Assembly (NCBI GenBank): GCA_001898385.1
Contig: MKTT01000087.1
Coordinates: 112,216 to 176,215, forward strand
From: Planctomycetales bacterium 71-10
Lineage (GTDB): Bacteria; Planctomycetota; Planctomycetia; Isosphaerales; Isosphaeraceae
DNA length: 64,000 bases
Direction of reading: 5' to 3'
This document shows positions 37,024 to 52,422 of the stretch, in pieces. The number at the start of each line of letters is the position of its first letter. The stretch's first letter is position 1. Under the pieces are notes generated by a model, which saw only the letters and a list, made by a program, of their open reading frames with translations, had not been told where the DNA came from and searched no databases. The position numbers and the translations under genes were made by a program.

Positions 37024-37036
<13 letters not shown>
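35867..37036 (+). CDS. dxr: 1-deoxy-D-xylulose 5-phosphate reductoisomerase
   Basis: Second enzyme of the non-mevalonate isoprenoid pathway: converts DXP to MEP with NADPH and a divalent metal. The NADPH loop is VVVLGSTGSIGRS (residues 10-22), AGKTVALANKETLV follows, metal and substrate residues lie in LLPVDSEHSAIFQ, and further signatures are [20 protein letters not shown] and HPESTIHSMVEF. Near the C-terminus GAALNAANEVAV is intact, so the enzyme should be active. ATG 35867 has GGGAG five bases upstream; upstream in-frame ATGs are less well placed. It overlaps rseP by 13 bases, the usual dxr-rseP pairing. Length 389 residues. Confidence 0.95.
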
Positions 37037-39033
<1,997 letters not shown>

Positions 39034-39046
39034 TCGGAGCCCCGCC

Positions 39047-39679
39047 GTGGCCGCATCCCAGGGACGCATCGAGGCCCTGCGCCGGCTGGAGTCGGGCGAG
39101 CCGGCCGTCGAGGTCTTCGGCGAGAGCCCGCGCGACCTCGCCGCGGCCGTGGCGTCCGCGACGCTCGGCGAGGATGGCTCCGAGGGGCTTTCGCTCGTGC
39201 AGCGGGCGCCGGGGCGGCCCCGGCTCGTCGCGGCGGTCTCGGAGGAGGCCCTGGCGGACGTGGTGCCCCGCGCGTCACGGCCGGCCCGCCTGGTCTTCGC
39301 GGCGGGGCTGCTCCAGATTCTCGACGCCTGGGACGCCAGCCACGAGGCGGCCCAGAAGGCCGACGACCTGGGCGAGCGCCGTTTCGCCGCCTACTGGCAC
39401 GGCATCGCCCATCGCCGCGAGCCCGACGCCGGCAACGCCTCATACTGGTTCCGCCGCGTGGGCCGGCACGCGCTCTTCCCGGCGCTGGGCGCGGCGGCCG
39501 AGGCCCTCGCCGGCCGGGGCGAGTCGATCCCGATCGGCACCGACGGTTGGGACCCCTTCGCCATGATCGACCTGTGCACCCGGGCCCGCCCCGGGACCGA
39601 TCAGGAACGGCTGGCGCGTCGGCTCCAGCGCCTGGAGATGGCGATGCTCCTGGAGGCGACGGCCGCAGCGCTCGGCTGA
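39047..39679 (+). CDS. Conserved-looking planctomycete protein of unknown function
   Basis: A 210-residue soluble protein with no function I can assign. The central part is mostly helical; the most distinctive stretch is AAYWHGIAHRREPDAGNASYW followed by FRRVGRHALFP, rich in His, Arg and Trp and similar to a motif I associate with uncharacterised planctomycete proteins (from memory, not searched). It follows rseP after 13 bases and so shares the dxr promoter. GTG 39047 has GGAG seven bases upstream. Confidence 0.7.
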   Translation: MAASQGRIEALRRLESGEPAVEVFGESPRDLAAAVASATLGEDGSEGLSLVQRAPGRPRLVAAVSEEALADVVPRASRPARLVFAAGLLQILDAWDASHEAAQKADDLGERRFAAYWHGIAHRREPDAGNASYWFRRVGRHALFPALGAAAEALAGRGESIPIGTDGWDPFAMIDLCTRARPGTDQERLARRLQRLEMAMLLEATAAALG

Positions 39680-39691
39680 GCGTCGGGCCGA

Positions 39692-39720
39692 TTGACTCGG
39701 CCCCGGCGGGGGTTTAGGAT
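39692..39720 (+). promoter_or_regulatory. Sigma70-like promoter of acs
   Basis: TTGACT (39692-39697, 5/6) and TAGGAT (39715-39720, 4/6) are separated by exactly 17 bases. The predicted start near 39727 gives a leader of about 45 bases. Confidence 0.6.
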
Positions 39721-39772
39721 CCGGACTCCCCCCCTTCCTCAGCGGTCGAAGCGATCCTGGAGCGTGCGAGAC

Positions 39773-41751
<1,979 letters not shown>

Positions 41752-41755
<4 letters not shown>

Positions 41756-42384
41756 GCGCCGACCGCGTCGTCGCCGCCTGGCGCGACCTCGCCGGCCGAC
41801 TCGGCCTGGACGACGATCGCGCCGCGACGACCGCCGCGTTCCTCGTCGCGCAATACTCGGGCCCTGCCCGACACTACCACGGCCTCGGCCACGTCGCCCG
41901 GATGCTCGACGAGGCCGAGGCCCTACCGTTCTCCGACCACGACGCCGTCGAGCTGGCCATCCTCTTCCACGACGTCGTCTACGAGCCCTCGCGCCGCGAC
42001 AACGAGGAGCGGAGCGCCGAGGCCCTGCGCGAACGGCTGGGCGGCGTCGTCCCGGAAGCCGTCCTGGCCTACGCCGAGTCGATGGTCCTCGCGACCCGCC
42101 GCCACGAGCCGACCGGCGACGCGGACGCCGACCTGTTCCTCGACCTCGACCTCTCGATCCTCGCCGCCCCCTGGCCCGAGTACGCCCGCTACGCCGAGGG
42201 CGTCATGCGCGAGTATGTCCCGATCCACGGCGAAGACGCCTACCGTCGCGGTCGGGTCGAACTGTTTCTGCGGCCGATGCTCGCCCGCGGCCGGGTCTTC
42301 CTGACCGAACGGTTTGCGGCGAGCGACGCCCACGCCCTCGCGAACATGGCCCGCGAGGCGAAGGGCCTGTCTCGGGAAGGGTAG
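41752..42384 (+). CDS. HD-superfamily metal-dependent phosphohydrolase (COG4339-like)
   Basis: A 210-residue HD-domain hydrolase of the type annotated as predicted metal-dependent phosphohydrolase; the substrate is unknown. Metal-site residues appear in [13 protein letters not shown] (first His), [12 protein letters not shown] (HD pair) and [12 protein letters not shown], with [20 protein letters not shown] at the back. It is coupled to acs by a GTGA overlap, so co-regulation is likely although the reason is unclear. The start is GTG 41752. It converges on the response-regulator gene with a hairpin between. Confidence 0.85.
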
Positions 42385-42388
42385 CTCG

Positions 42389-42410
42389 CGGCTCGATCGA
42401 TCACGAGCCG
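42389..42410. terminator. Shared hairpin between the HD hydrolase and the response regulator
   Basis: CGGCTCG (42389-42395) pairs with CGAGCCG (42404-42410) around an eight-base loop, between two convergent stop codons. No T-run is seen on either strand. Confidence 0.45.
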
Positions 42411-43768
42411 TATTCCTTGATCTTCCGATAGAGCGTCCGCTCGCCGATGCCCAGCATCTTGGCGGCTTCTTCTCGGTTGCCGCCCGTGAGCTTCAGGGTC
42501 TCGGTGATGTAGTGGCGCTCGATGTCGTCCAGCGACTTGCCGACGAACGAGTCGACGCCCGCGTGGGACTCGGCGGGCGCACCGACCGCGCCGGATTGCA
42601 GGTCTTCGGTCAGGTCGTCGACGTCGAGGACGCCGTCGAAGTCGATCACGACCATGCTCTCGACGACGTTCTTCAACTCGCGCACGTTGCCGGGCCACGA
42701 GTATTGCCGCAGGATCTTGCGCGCCGCCGGGGTGATCGACGAGATCCGCCTTTCGTGCGAGGCCGTGAACTCCTTGAGGAAGTGGTCGATCAACAGATCG
42801 ATATCCTCGCGGCGGTCGCGCAGGGGCGGGAGCTTGATGCTGACGACCTTGAGGCGGTGGTAGAGGTCCTGGCGGAACGCGCCGGTGGAGATGGCCTCGG
42901 ACAGGTCGCGGTTGGTGGCCGAGATCAGCCGGACGTTGACCTTGATGGGCTCGTTGGTGCCGACCCGGACGATCTCGCCGTTCTCCAGCGTCCGCAGGAG
43001 CTTGACCTGCGTACCGATGGGGATGTCGCCCACTTCGTCCAGGAACAGCGTGCCGCCGTTGGCATGCTCGAACCACCCCTTGCGCTCGCGGTCGGCCCCC
43101 GTGAAGGCCCCCTTGACGTGGCCGAACAGCTCGCTCTCCAGGATGTTGTCCGAGAGCGCCGCGCAGTTCAGGGCGACGAACGGCTTGTAGCGGCGCGGGC
43201 TGTTGTTGTGCAGGGCCTTGGCCACCAGCTCCTTGCCCGTGCCGCTCTCGCCCGTGATGAGGACCGAGGCCGACGTGGGGGCGATCTGCCGCAGCCGCGC
43301 GACGACCGTGTGCATCGCGGGCGAGTTGCCGATGACGCCCTCGAAGCCGAACTTCTCGTTGAGCTGGCGTTGCAGCTCGATGTTGGAGCGGGCCAGCCGC
43401 TGGGACTGCGACGCCTTGTCCACGACCATGCGCAGCTCGCCGATGTCCAGCGGCTTGGTCAGGTAGGTGGTCGCGCCGGCCTGCATGGCGGTGACGGCGG
43501 TCTTGATGGTGCCGTGGCCGGTGAGGATGACGACCTCGGCGTCGGGCAGCTCGCGCTTGGCCTTGGCGAGGATCTCCAGGCCGCCGACGCCGTCCATGAT
43601 GAGGTCGCTGATGATGATGTCGAACGACTGCTCCTCGATCAGCCGGAGCCCCTCACGTCCGCTGGTGGCGACGACGCACTCGTAGCCGACGCGCGCGAGG
43701 CTCTCGGCGACGGCCTCGGCGTGGGGCTCGTCGTCGTCGACCACCAGGACGCGTATCTGCTGGTCCAT
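42401..43768 (-). CDS. NtrC-family sigma54-dependent response regulator
   Basis: A 455-residue transcription activator. The receiver domain has the acidic pair in VLVVDDDEP and the phosphoacceptor D55 in SDLIMDG. The AAA+ domain has Walker A GESGTGKE (173-180), the sigma54-contacting GAFTGA loop (220-225), Walker [12 protein letters not shown] and [12 protein letters not shown]. The C-terminal Fis-type helix-turn-helix is [16 protein letters not shown] and [20 protein letters not shown]. All parts needed for activity are present. ATG 43768 has GAGG seven bases upstream, 20 bases after its partner kinase's stop. The target genes are unknown. Confidence 0.95.
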   Translation of the reverse strand: MDQQIRVLVVDDDEPHAEAVAESLARVGYECVVATSGREGLRLIEEQSFDIIISDLIMDGVGGLEILAKAKRELPDAEVVILTGHGTIKTAVTAMQAGATTYLTKPLDIGELRMVVDKASQSQRLARSNIELQRQLNEKFGFEGVIGNSPAMHTVVARLRQIAPTSASVLITGESGTGKELVAKALHNNSPRRYKPFVALNCAALSDNILESELFGHVKGAFTGADRERKGWFEHANGGTLFLDEVGDIPIGTQVKLLRTLENGEIVRVGTNEPIKVNVRLISATNRDLSEAISTGAFRQDLYHRLKVVSIKLPPLRDRREDIDLLIDHFLKEFTASHERRISSITPAARKILRQYSWPGNVRELKNVVESMVVIDFDGVLDVDDLTEDLQSGAVGAPAESHAGVDSFVGKSLDDIERHYITETLKLTGGNREEAAKMLGIGERTLYRKIKEYGS

Positions 43769-43788
43769 CGGTCCGCCTCGGCTCCGGG

Positions 43789-44550
43789 TCAGGCGGCCGG
43801 CAGGCGGACCGAGAACCGCGAGCCCCGGTTCGGGACGCTCTGGACCTCGATCGACCCGCCGTGGGCCAGGACGATGTTCCGCGTGGTGGGGAGGCCCAAT
43901 CCGGTCCCCCCCTTGCGGGTGGAGAAGAACGGGTCGAAGATCTTCGCGGCCACGTCCTCGGGGATGCCGCAGCCGGTGTCGACGACGTCCAGGACCACCT
44001 CGTCGCCGTCGCGGCGGGTGGTCAGGATCAACTCGCCCCCGTCGGGCATGGCGTGCTCGGCGTTGAGCATGAGGTTGAGCACGGCCTGCTTGAAGGCGTC
44101 GGCGTCCAGGCGAAGGCGCGGGAGGCCGGCCGCGAAGTGGGTGCGGACGACGACGCCGCGCGTGGACGCCTGGGGCTCGTAGAAGTCGCACAGCTCCTCG
44201 ACGACCGCGTTGAGGTCGGTCGGGGCGATGCGGAGGTCCTGGAGCCTGGCGAACCGCAGGAAGTTCTCCAGGATGTCCTGGAGCCGCCGGGCCTCGTGCT
44301 TGAGGCGCTCGATCCTCGCGCCGGCGCGGCGCTCGCGGGGGGTCTCCGGCTCCTGGAAGTCCTCGGCGAGGAGGTCCAAGTTCAGCGACAGGGTGGACAG
44401 GGGGTTGCGGATCTCGTGGGCCAGGCCGCCGGCGAGCTGCGCGATCTGGGCGTTCTGCTCGCGGAGGCGGCGGGCGACGTCGGGCCCGGACGGGGCCGCG
44501 GCGACGGCCTCGGCCGGTTCGAGGGCGGTTCCGATGAGGTGATGGGCCAT
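43789..44550 (-). CDS. Soluble NtrB-like histidine kinase
   Basis: A 253-residue sensor kinase that should phosphorylate the adjacent NtrC-type regulator. H-box: [20 protein letters not shown] with His45. ATP-binding boxes: [10 protein letters not shown] (N), [12 protein letters not shown] (G1), [16 protein letters not shown] (F/G2). There is no membrane helix and only about 35 residues precede the H-box, so no sensory domain is encoded; its input must come from a partner protein or from an element upstream of the chosen start. ATG 44550 has no clear ribosome-binding site, so the start is tentative. Confidence 0.88.
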   Translation of the reverse strand: MAHHLIGTALEPAEAVAAAPSGPDVARRLREQNAQIAQLAGGLAHEIRNPLSTLSLNLDLLAEDFQEPETPRERRAGARIERLKHEARRLQDILENFLRFARLQDLRIAPTDLNAVVEELCDFYEPQASTRGVVVRTHFAAGLPRLRLDADAFKQAVLNLMLNAEHAMPDGGELILTTRRDGDEVVLDVVDTGCGIPEDVAAKIFDPFFSTRKGGTGLGLPTTRNIVLAHGGSIEVQSVPNRGSRFSVRLPAA

Positions 44551-44589
44551 GATCGGGTGCGCCGGGGTCGTGGATTGTGGGACGTGGGA

Positions 44590-44627
44590 GGCCCCGCGAG
44601 GCTCGTCGGGACGAGCCTCGCGGGGCC
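44590..44627 (-). terminator. Eighteen-base perfect hairpin after pnp
   Basis: An 18-base perfect stem (44590-44607 with 44610-44627) with essentially no loop starts 23 bases after the pnp stop on the minus strand. There is no T-run. It separates pnp from the two-component genes and may also protect the pnp 3' end. Confidence 0.68.
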
Positions 44628-44650
44628 GATGGTCGCGGGCGTCGGGCCGG

Positions 44651-46966
<2,316 letters not shown>

Positions 46967-47106
46967 GCAAGTTACCTGGATGAGACGCGGAGTCTTGGAT
47001 GCTGGTGCGATGGGCGCGGGCCGCGCGCGAGAAGTCGACGGCCCGGATGCGCCGACGGGCCCCGCCCGCGCGACGGCGGTCGGCGGGCCGGGACCTATGT
47101 GAAGAA

Positions 47107-47127
47107 GGCCGGACCCGAGGGCCGGCC
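47107..47127 (-). terminator. Hairpin between rpsO and pnp
   Basis: GGCCGG and CCGGCC (47107-47112, 47122-47127) form a stem extended inward around a CGAG loop with one bulged base. On the minus strand it is followed by TTCTTC, a partial T-run. In other bacteria an attenuating terminator and RNase processing site lie between rpsO and pnp. Confidence 0.5.
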
Positions 47128-47223
47128 GTTCCACTGTGGCACGATGGCCGACCGCGGAGGATCGGCGCGATCTCGCATCCGGGGGGCCGCCTCGCCGATC
47201 GGCCGGCGGACGTGGGCTTCCGC

Positions 47224-47493
47224 TTACTTGCGGATGCCCAGGCGGCTGATGACTTCGAGGTACTTCTTCCGGTCGTGGAGCCGCAGATACTTGAGCAGGC
47301 CCGAACGCTTCGAGACCATCATCAGCAGCCCGCGGCGGCTGGCGTGGTCCTTGCTATGCGTCTTGAAATGATCGGTGAGGTCGTTGATCCGGGCGGTCAG
47401 GAGGGCGATTTGCACCTCCGGAGAGCCCGTGTCGTGCTCGGCCCGGCTGAAGGATCCGATCAGTTCCGACTTCTTCTCCTTCGTGATCGCCAT
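47224..47493 (-). CDS. rpsO: 30S ribosomal protein S15
   Basis: The 89-residue length and motifs are those of S15, a primary 16S rRNA-binding protein: [40 protein letters not shown] and [23 protein letters not shown] 47493 gives MAITKEKK; an in-frame TTG twelve bases upstream has a worse site. The gene stands alone ahead of pnp, with its own promoter and about 250 bases separating it from pnp. Confidence 0.97.
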   Translation of the reverse strand: MAITKEKKSELIGSFSRAEHDTGSPEVQIALLTARINDLTDHFKTHSKDHASRRGLLMMVSKRSGLLKYLRLHDRKKYLEVISRLGIRK

Positions 47494-47564
47494 CGCTCGC
47501 CCCAAAACTCCGGCCTTCGCGTTGGAAGCCGTTCTTGTGAAACCCTCTACACTTCAAGTGAACC

Positions 47565-47593
47565 ACGATAGGCGAATCGGCGTCGGATTACAA
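47565..47593 (-). promoter_or_regulatory. Sigma70-like promoter of rpsO-pnp
   Basis: On the minus strand TTGTAA (47593-47588) and TATCGT (47570-47565) are 17 bases apart, each matching at four positions. Transcription would begin near 47557, about 64 bases before rpsO. Confidence 0.5.
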
Positions 47594-47652
47594 TCCCTTC
47601 CCCGTCGTTTCGCGGGCCGGGCCGACCTGCACCGTCGTCACGACCGCCACGA

Positions 47653-50202
47653 TCAGCGTCGGTTCTCGTACATGGCCTCGATCCCGGCGCCCCAGGTGAA
47701 GGTGTGGAACGCCGTCTTCCATCGCCCCTGAAAGCTCAGGCCGGAGGGGCCGACGGCGGGGATCGACGCCAGCACGATCAGGGCCGCGCCCCCGATCCAT
47801 AAGGCTTTCAGGACGCCCGCCTTCGGCGTCGTCGCGTGATCGTCCGCGGCGACCCGGCCCCCGGGTCGGGCCAGGCACAGCAAGGCCAGGACCGTCCCCA
47901 CGGCCGTGGCCGCCAGCCCGGGGGCGAAACCGGCCGGCGAATAGCGGAAGACGACCCGATGTTCTCCGGCCTGCACGAAGACGGCCCGGAATGCGACGTA
48001 GGCCGGATGGATGGCCGCCGGTTCGCCGTCGACGGTCGCCGACCAGCCGGGGTCGAAGGTGTCGGCCAGGACGAGATACGCGGGGGCCTCGGCCTTCACG
48101 GCCACGACGACCTCCTCGGGCATGTCGACCTCGATCGTCGCGGAGCCTGCGGGTTCGGCCGCGGCGTCCAGGGGCCGTTCGGGATCTTCCACGACGAGCC
48201 GGTTCTTCAAGTCGGGCCCGAGTTCGTCGATCGCGGCGATCGCCCCCGTGCGGCCGTCGGCGTACACCGGCCGCCCTTCCAGCCGGGCGCGCGGTCGGGC
48301 GTCGGGGTTGACGTGGAGGAACGCCTTGCCGACGGGCTCGTTGGGGACGAACATGTTGCGCTGGCCGCCGCCGGTCAGTATGTGGGTCGCGGAGTCGATG
48401 TCGAACCGGCCGCCCCGATACCTGGCGTGGTCGGTGTAGTCCACGGCCCTCCGCGAGATCATCGGCGTCGCCCCCTTCGAGGCCGCCAGGCCCCACGCGG
48501 CCGGGAGGCTCCAGTCGAGGGGGTCGCGGACGCGGAAGAAGTCGACCGGCTCGGACGCATAGCCCGGCTCGCCGGCGCTGCGGTCGCCGACGCCGAACAC
48601 GCGGATGAAGCTCGGGTCGGCCTTCAGCCGCCGGACGGTCTCGGGCGGATCGGTCCAGTACGAGGGGGGCACGGTCGCCGGGTCGACGGCGTGGGCCGTC
48701 AGCAGGTCGATCAGGACGAGGACCGGCAGGATCGAGGCGAGCGCCGCGCGGCGTCGCGCATTCGCGGTCGATGCGGCGGCGCGGGCGATCATCAGCCCGC
48801 CGACGACCAGGACGGCGTCGCGGGCCGCGGCGGTCGCCATCTCGTTCCCGAGCCAGCGATAGCGGTTCAGGTGGTAGGGGGTCGTCCAGCTCCGGGTGTC
48901 GGACCAGACGGGCCAGTAGGCGTAGGCGAGGATCGGCAGCGAGGCGGCGACCAGCGCGAGCACCAGGCCCGCCGCCCCCTTCAGGCTCACGAAGCCGGGC
49001 CGACGGAGCCGCTCCACGCCGACGGCCGCCAGCCCGGCGACCCCCAGCGAGACCCACAGGTGCAGCCGCACCGGCACGCGGGAACTCCCGGCCACGGGGA
49101 TTCGGTTCGCATAATCGAACAGGAACGTGAACCGGCCGAGCATCAGCAGCGCGCCGGTGACCGTCAGCAGGGCCAGGCCCGTCGCCCAGCGGTCGCGCCC
49201 CCCCGGCCCCGACGCCCCGACGACCGCCAGCGCCAGGGCGAGCAGGCCGAGGTACGCATTCATCTCGTGGTAGGGGTAGAAGCCGTCCATCCAGTCGGTG
49301 TCGCGGGCGCGGGTGCCGTAGGCTTCGCGGATGACGAGCGACGGCAGCAACTCGGGGCTCCACGAGCCGTAGACCAGCTCCTCATAGCTCAGCCCGCCGG
49401 TGCGCGGCGAGCGGTCGAGCAGCTCCTTCGACGGCATCCACTGCACGGCCGAGATCAGCACGCCGAGCGCCAGCAGGCCGAACGTCCGCGTCAGCACCGT
49501 GCGGGCCTCGGCCTTCGAGGCCGCGGTGCAGGCGCGATACGCGCCCAGGAAGCCGACGATCCCCGAGGCCAGGATGACGTCCTGGAGGTGCCCGGCGAAG
49601 ACCTCGCAGGCCAGCGCGAAGCCCCCCAGAGCGGCCCCTCGCCATCGCCCCGAGCCCCACGACCATTCCAGGGCCCAGACGACGAACGGGACGCTCGCCA
49701 GGGCGTTGATCATGCTGGTGTGGATCAGGTGCGCCCAGGTGAAGCCGCCGACGCCGAAGACCGCCGCCCCCGCCAGCGCCCCGGCCGGGCCGACGTGCCG
49801 CCGCAGCCAGCCGTACGTCCCCGCCCCCGCGAGCCAGACGGAGAGGACGGTGTCCAGGTTGAACGCCTTCCAGGTCTCCATCCAGGGGTAGAACAGGTAT
49901 TTCAGCGGGTGGAGGTAGCCCGCCTGGCTCTCGCTGAACAGCGGCATGCCGTTGAACAGGAGCGGGCACCAGCGCGAGAAACGTCCGGCCTTCAACTCCT
50001 CGGCGAAGAAGTGGCGGTACGGATAGTTGATCTCGGTGACGTCGAAGTAGAAGAAGGCCCCGCGGAGGAAGACGGCCTCGCGGAAGACCCAGCAGACGCC
50101 GGCCGTCCAGACGGCCAGGGCCATGAGGTCGCCGACGCCCCGCCGCGGGGGCTGGAACCAGCTCGAACCGGCCTCGGCGGCCGTCACTTCCGATTGCGAC
50201 AC
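47653..50202 (-). CDS. YfhO-family multi-spanning membrane protein
   Basis: An 849-residue membrane protein of the YfhO family, related to GT-C glycosyltransferases and implicated in sugar transfer onto surface polymers in other bacteria. It has about twelve hydrophobic segments; an early outside loop with FYFDVTEINYPYRHFF carries the acidic site expected of GT-C enzymes, and the last 300 residues include a soluble beta-rich domain (VLADTFDPGWSATVDGE), a YfhO hallmark, before one final helix. GTG 50202 has GAGGA six bases upstream. It is the last gene of a four-gene leftward operon. Confidence 0.85.
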   Translation of the reverse strand: MSQSEVTAAEAGSSWFQPPRRGVGDLMALAVWTAGVCWVFREAVFLRGAFFYFDVTEINYPYRHFFAEELKAGRFSRWCPLLFNGMPLFSESQAGYLHPLKYLFYPWMETWKAFNLDTVLSVWLAGAGTYGWLRRHVGPAGALAGAAVFGVGGFTWAHLIHTSMINALASVPFVVWALEWSWGSGRWRGAALGGFALACEVFAGHLQDVILASGIVGFLGAYRACTAASKAEARTVLTRTFGLLALGVLISAVQWMPSKELLDRSPRTGGLSYEELVYGSWSPELLPSLVIREAYGTRARDTDWMDGFYPYHEMNAYLGLLALALAVVGASGPGGRDRWATGLALLTVTGALLMLGRFTFLFDYANRIPVAGSSRVPVRLHLWVSLGVAGLAAVGVERLRRPGFVSLKGAAGLVLALVAASLPILAYAYWPVWSDTRSWTTPYHLNRYRWLGNEMATAAARDAVLVVGGLMIARAAASTANARRRAALASILPVLVLIDLLTAHAVDPATVPPSYWTDPPETVRRLKADPSFIRVFGVGDRSAGEPGYASEPVDFFRVRDPLDWSLPAAWGLAASKGATPMISRRAVDYTDHARYRGGRFDIDSATHILTGGGQRNMFVPNEPVGKAFLHVNPDARPRARLEGRPVYADGRTGAIAAIDELGPDLKNRLVVEDPERPLDAAAEPAGSATIEVDMPEEVVVAVKAEAPAYLVLADTFDPGWSATVDGEPAAIHPAYVAFRAVFVQAGEHRVVFRYSPAGFAPGLAATAVGTVLALLCLARPGGRVAADDHATTPKAGVLKALWIGGAALIVLASIPAVGPSGLSFQGRWKTAFHTFTWGAGIEAMYENRR

Positions 50203-50233
50203 GGATCGTCCTCGCTGCGGTTGCCGGCGACGT

Positions 50234-51850
50234 TCATCGGGGGCGGACGGGCCACGTCGCGACCGTCGTCCCGCGCTCCTCGAGCAGCACCCGGCCGCCT
50301 TCGGCGAGCGCCTGCTGCAAGAACCGCCGGTCCTCGGCCGACGGGCGGGCGATCAGGGTCGTCGGCCGGCCGCCGGGGAGGCCCTTCGACCACTCCGGGA
50401 AGCGATTCGGATAGATCGGATGGGGGACGCCGCGGACCGGGCGGTCGGCCAGGAACGTCAGCCGGTAGGCGTCCCAGTAGCCGGCCGCGAAGGTCTCGAC
50501 CTCCGGATGTTCGTCCAGCCACCGCAGCGCCGGGTCGTCGACCGCCCTCCGGACGACGCCCCAACGGTCGTCGATCCACCCGAGTCGACGATACCACGCC
50601 GAGGCGTCGACCGCGAACGCCAGCGCGAACGCCGCCGCGATCCCGAAGGCCGCGACCTTCCCGCCGACCGCTCGCGCGGCCAGGGCTTGCATCATCGTCC
50701 CGAAGCCCAGCGCGCCCGGGATGAGCAGCAGGACCAGGTAGCGATAGTTGTCCGCGTTGAAGATGTTCCGGTTCACCACGAACGCCGCCAGGATCGCCGC
50801 GGACGAGACGAGGAGGCCGAGGACGATCGGCCGATCGGTCGCGGCGGTCGGCTCGGCTTCCGGCGGCCGGCGTCGCACCGCCCGCCACGCGAGCGCCAGG
50901 GACGCCGCCGCGAAGCCCGCCAGTCCCAACGCCGTCGATGCGACCGCCGTCGCCCCGACCTCGTTCCGCCGCCCCGATGCCACGGGAGCCCCGCCGCCGA
51001 GCAACTCGGGGTCGGGGTCGGCCTCGAATCCCGGCAGGCGATGGCCGGCGACGAGCCGCGGGAGGCAGTCCAGGAGCAGGATCCGCGCGTGCTCTTTGAG
51101 CAGTTCCGGTTCGAGGCTCCACGCGAACTGCTCGTTGTAGGCGTCGTGCGGTTCGAGCCACCGGCCGAGGGGCCGCGGCGCGTAGCCGATCGCGAAGCAT
51201 GCCGCGAACGCCAGCCCGCAGCCGAGGGCCGACACTCTCGTCCACGTCCCTCGCGTGACGATCGCCGCGAGCGAGCCGGCCGCGACCGTCCCGACGATCG
51301 TCATCAGGAACATGGAGTCGTGCCACATCCCGAGCCCGAGCCACGCCCCCAGCAGCGCCGCCCTGCCCTTCCCTCCGCGCCTGGCGAGCCAAGCGAAGAT
51401 CGCCCAGGCCCAGGCGCTCCAGGCGGCGGCGAGCATGTGCCCGCCGGTGATGCGGCCCGTCAGCCAGATCATCCCCGTCGAGGCGAACGCCAGCGGCACG
51501 AGCGACCAGGCCGCGACGCCCGGCCCGCGGCACGCCCAGGCCGTCGCGAACACGCCGCCGATCAAGAAGAGGTACGCGACCGTCCCCCCGGAGACCAGCG
51601 TGGATGGCGTCGTCCCCCAGAGCCGTGCCTGCGGATAGCTCAGCAGCACGGCCCCCGTCCCCATGTACGGGGTGCCGGGGTAATGCCAGCGCCAATGGCC
51701 GTCGACCGCCTCCCGGAGCGTCAGGCCGTCGACGGCCAGGTCGCTGTCGAGGTGCGCCGGCGCGTTGGCGATCAGCGGGACGCGGACGAGGACGCTCCAG
51801 CCCAGGGCGAGGGCCAGCCCGACGACGGCGACGATGGAGGTTCGATTCAA
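50234..51850 (-). CDS. GT-C-like multi-spanning membrane protein
   Basis: A 538-residue membrane protein with about ten helices, similar in layout to GT39/PMT-type glycosyltransferases. The first helix starts at residue 5 and is followed by an outside loop with HLDSDLAVDGL, an acidic pair where GT-C enzymes hold their catalytic aspartate. The C-terminal soluble part is about 120 residues. TTG 51850 overlaps the stop of the Uma2 gene as TTGA, indicating coupling; there is no separate ribosome-binding site. Together with YfhO next door it suggests lipid-linked glycan transfer at the cell surface, which is inferred. Confidence 0.78.
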   Translation of the reverse strand: MNRTSIVAVVGLALALGWSVLVRVPLIANAPAHLDSDLAVDGLTLREAVDGHWRWHYPGTPYMGTGAVLLSYPQARLWGTTPSTLVSGGTVAYLFLIGGVFATAWACRGPGVAAWSLVPLAFASTGMIWLTGRITGGHMLAAAWSAWAWAIFAWLARRGGKGRAALLGAWLGLGMWHDSMFLMTIVGTVAAGSLAAIVTRGTWTRVSALGCGLAFAACFAIGYAPRPLGRWLEPHDAYNEQFAWSLEPELLKEHARILLLDCLPRLVAGHRLPGFEADPDPELLGGGAPVASGRRNEVGATAVASTALGLAGFAAASLALAWRAVRRRPPEAEPTAATDRPIVLGLLVSSAAILAAFVVNRNIFNADNYRYLVLLLIPGALGFGTMMQALAARAVGGKVAAFGIAAAFALAFAVDASAWYRRLGWIDDRWGVVRRAVDDPALRWLDEHPEVETFAAGYWDAYRLTFLADRPVRGVPHPIYPNRFPEWSKGLPGGRPTTLIARPSAEDRRFLQQALAEGGRVLLEERGTTVATWPVRPR

Positions 51851-52407
51851 GGGAAGAGGTCCGAGACGAGGCAGCGGAAGCCGGGGAGTTCGGGCTGGCC
51901 CTCGATCGCGTCGCCGTCCTCGTAGACGACGGGGGGCGTCCGGGAGTCGCGGAAAACGGCCACCGAGCGGGTCCGCGGGTAGACCAGCCAGACGGCCGGG
52001 CAGCCGGCGGCGAGGTACTCGACCACCTTCTCCAGCAGCTCGGTCTTGCGGTTGCTCGGCGAGACGACCTCGACGGCCACGTCGGGGGCGACCGTCAGGA
52101 GCCGGGGGCCGATGCTCGACCGCGGGAGGCGGGCCTCGCTGAAGAAGCAGACGTCCAGCCCGCGGACGGTGTCCGGGTCGCGCCGCGTCTGGAACGACAC
52201 GTCGTTCGAGAGGCAGTAGCCGTATCCCGATTCGCGCTCATAGAGGTAGAAGACGCCGCCCAGCCGGGAGCAGGAATAGGCATGGTCGGAATACGGCGGC
52301 GACAATTCGATCACCTCCCCGCGGACGAGTTCGAGGCGGCCGTCGTCCAGGTCGGCCGTCATGAACTCCTCGGCGGTCATGAGGCGGGGCTTCGAGGCGG
52401 TCGACAT
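51847..52407 (-). CDS. Uma2-family (DUF820) endonuclease-fold protein
   Basis: A compact 186-residue Uma2 protein. It has the expected start RLMTAEEFMTADLDDGRLEL, then GLDVCFF (D85), PDVAVEVVSPSNR (E113 and the SPS motif) and K127, so the nuclease-like active site is intact. The role of the family is unknown. ATG 52407 has AGAGGAGG five bases upstream. It lies 15 bases after the radical SAM gene and overlaps the next gene by four bases, so it is part of an operon rather than a lone cassette. It lacks the coiled-coil tail of the copy at 853. Confidence 0.86.
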   Translation of the reverse strand: MSTASKPRLMTAEEFMTADLDDGRLELVRGEVIELSPPYSDHAYSCSRLGGVFYLYERESGYGYCLSNDVSFQTRRDPDTVRGLDVCFFSEARLPRSSIGPRLLTVAPDVAVEVVSPSNRKTELLEKVVEYLAAGCPAVWLVYPRTRSVAVFRDSRTPPVVYEDGDAIEGQPELPGFRCLVSDLFP

Positions 52408-52422
52408 CGGGGCCTCCTCTCG

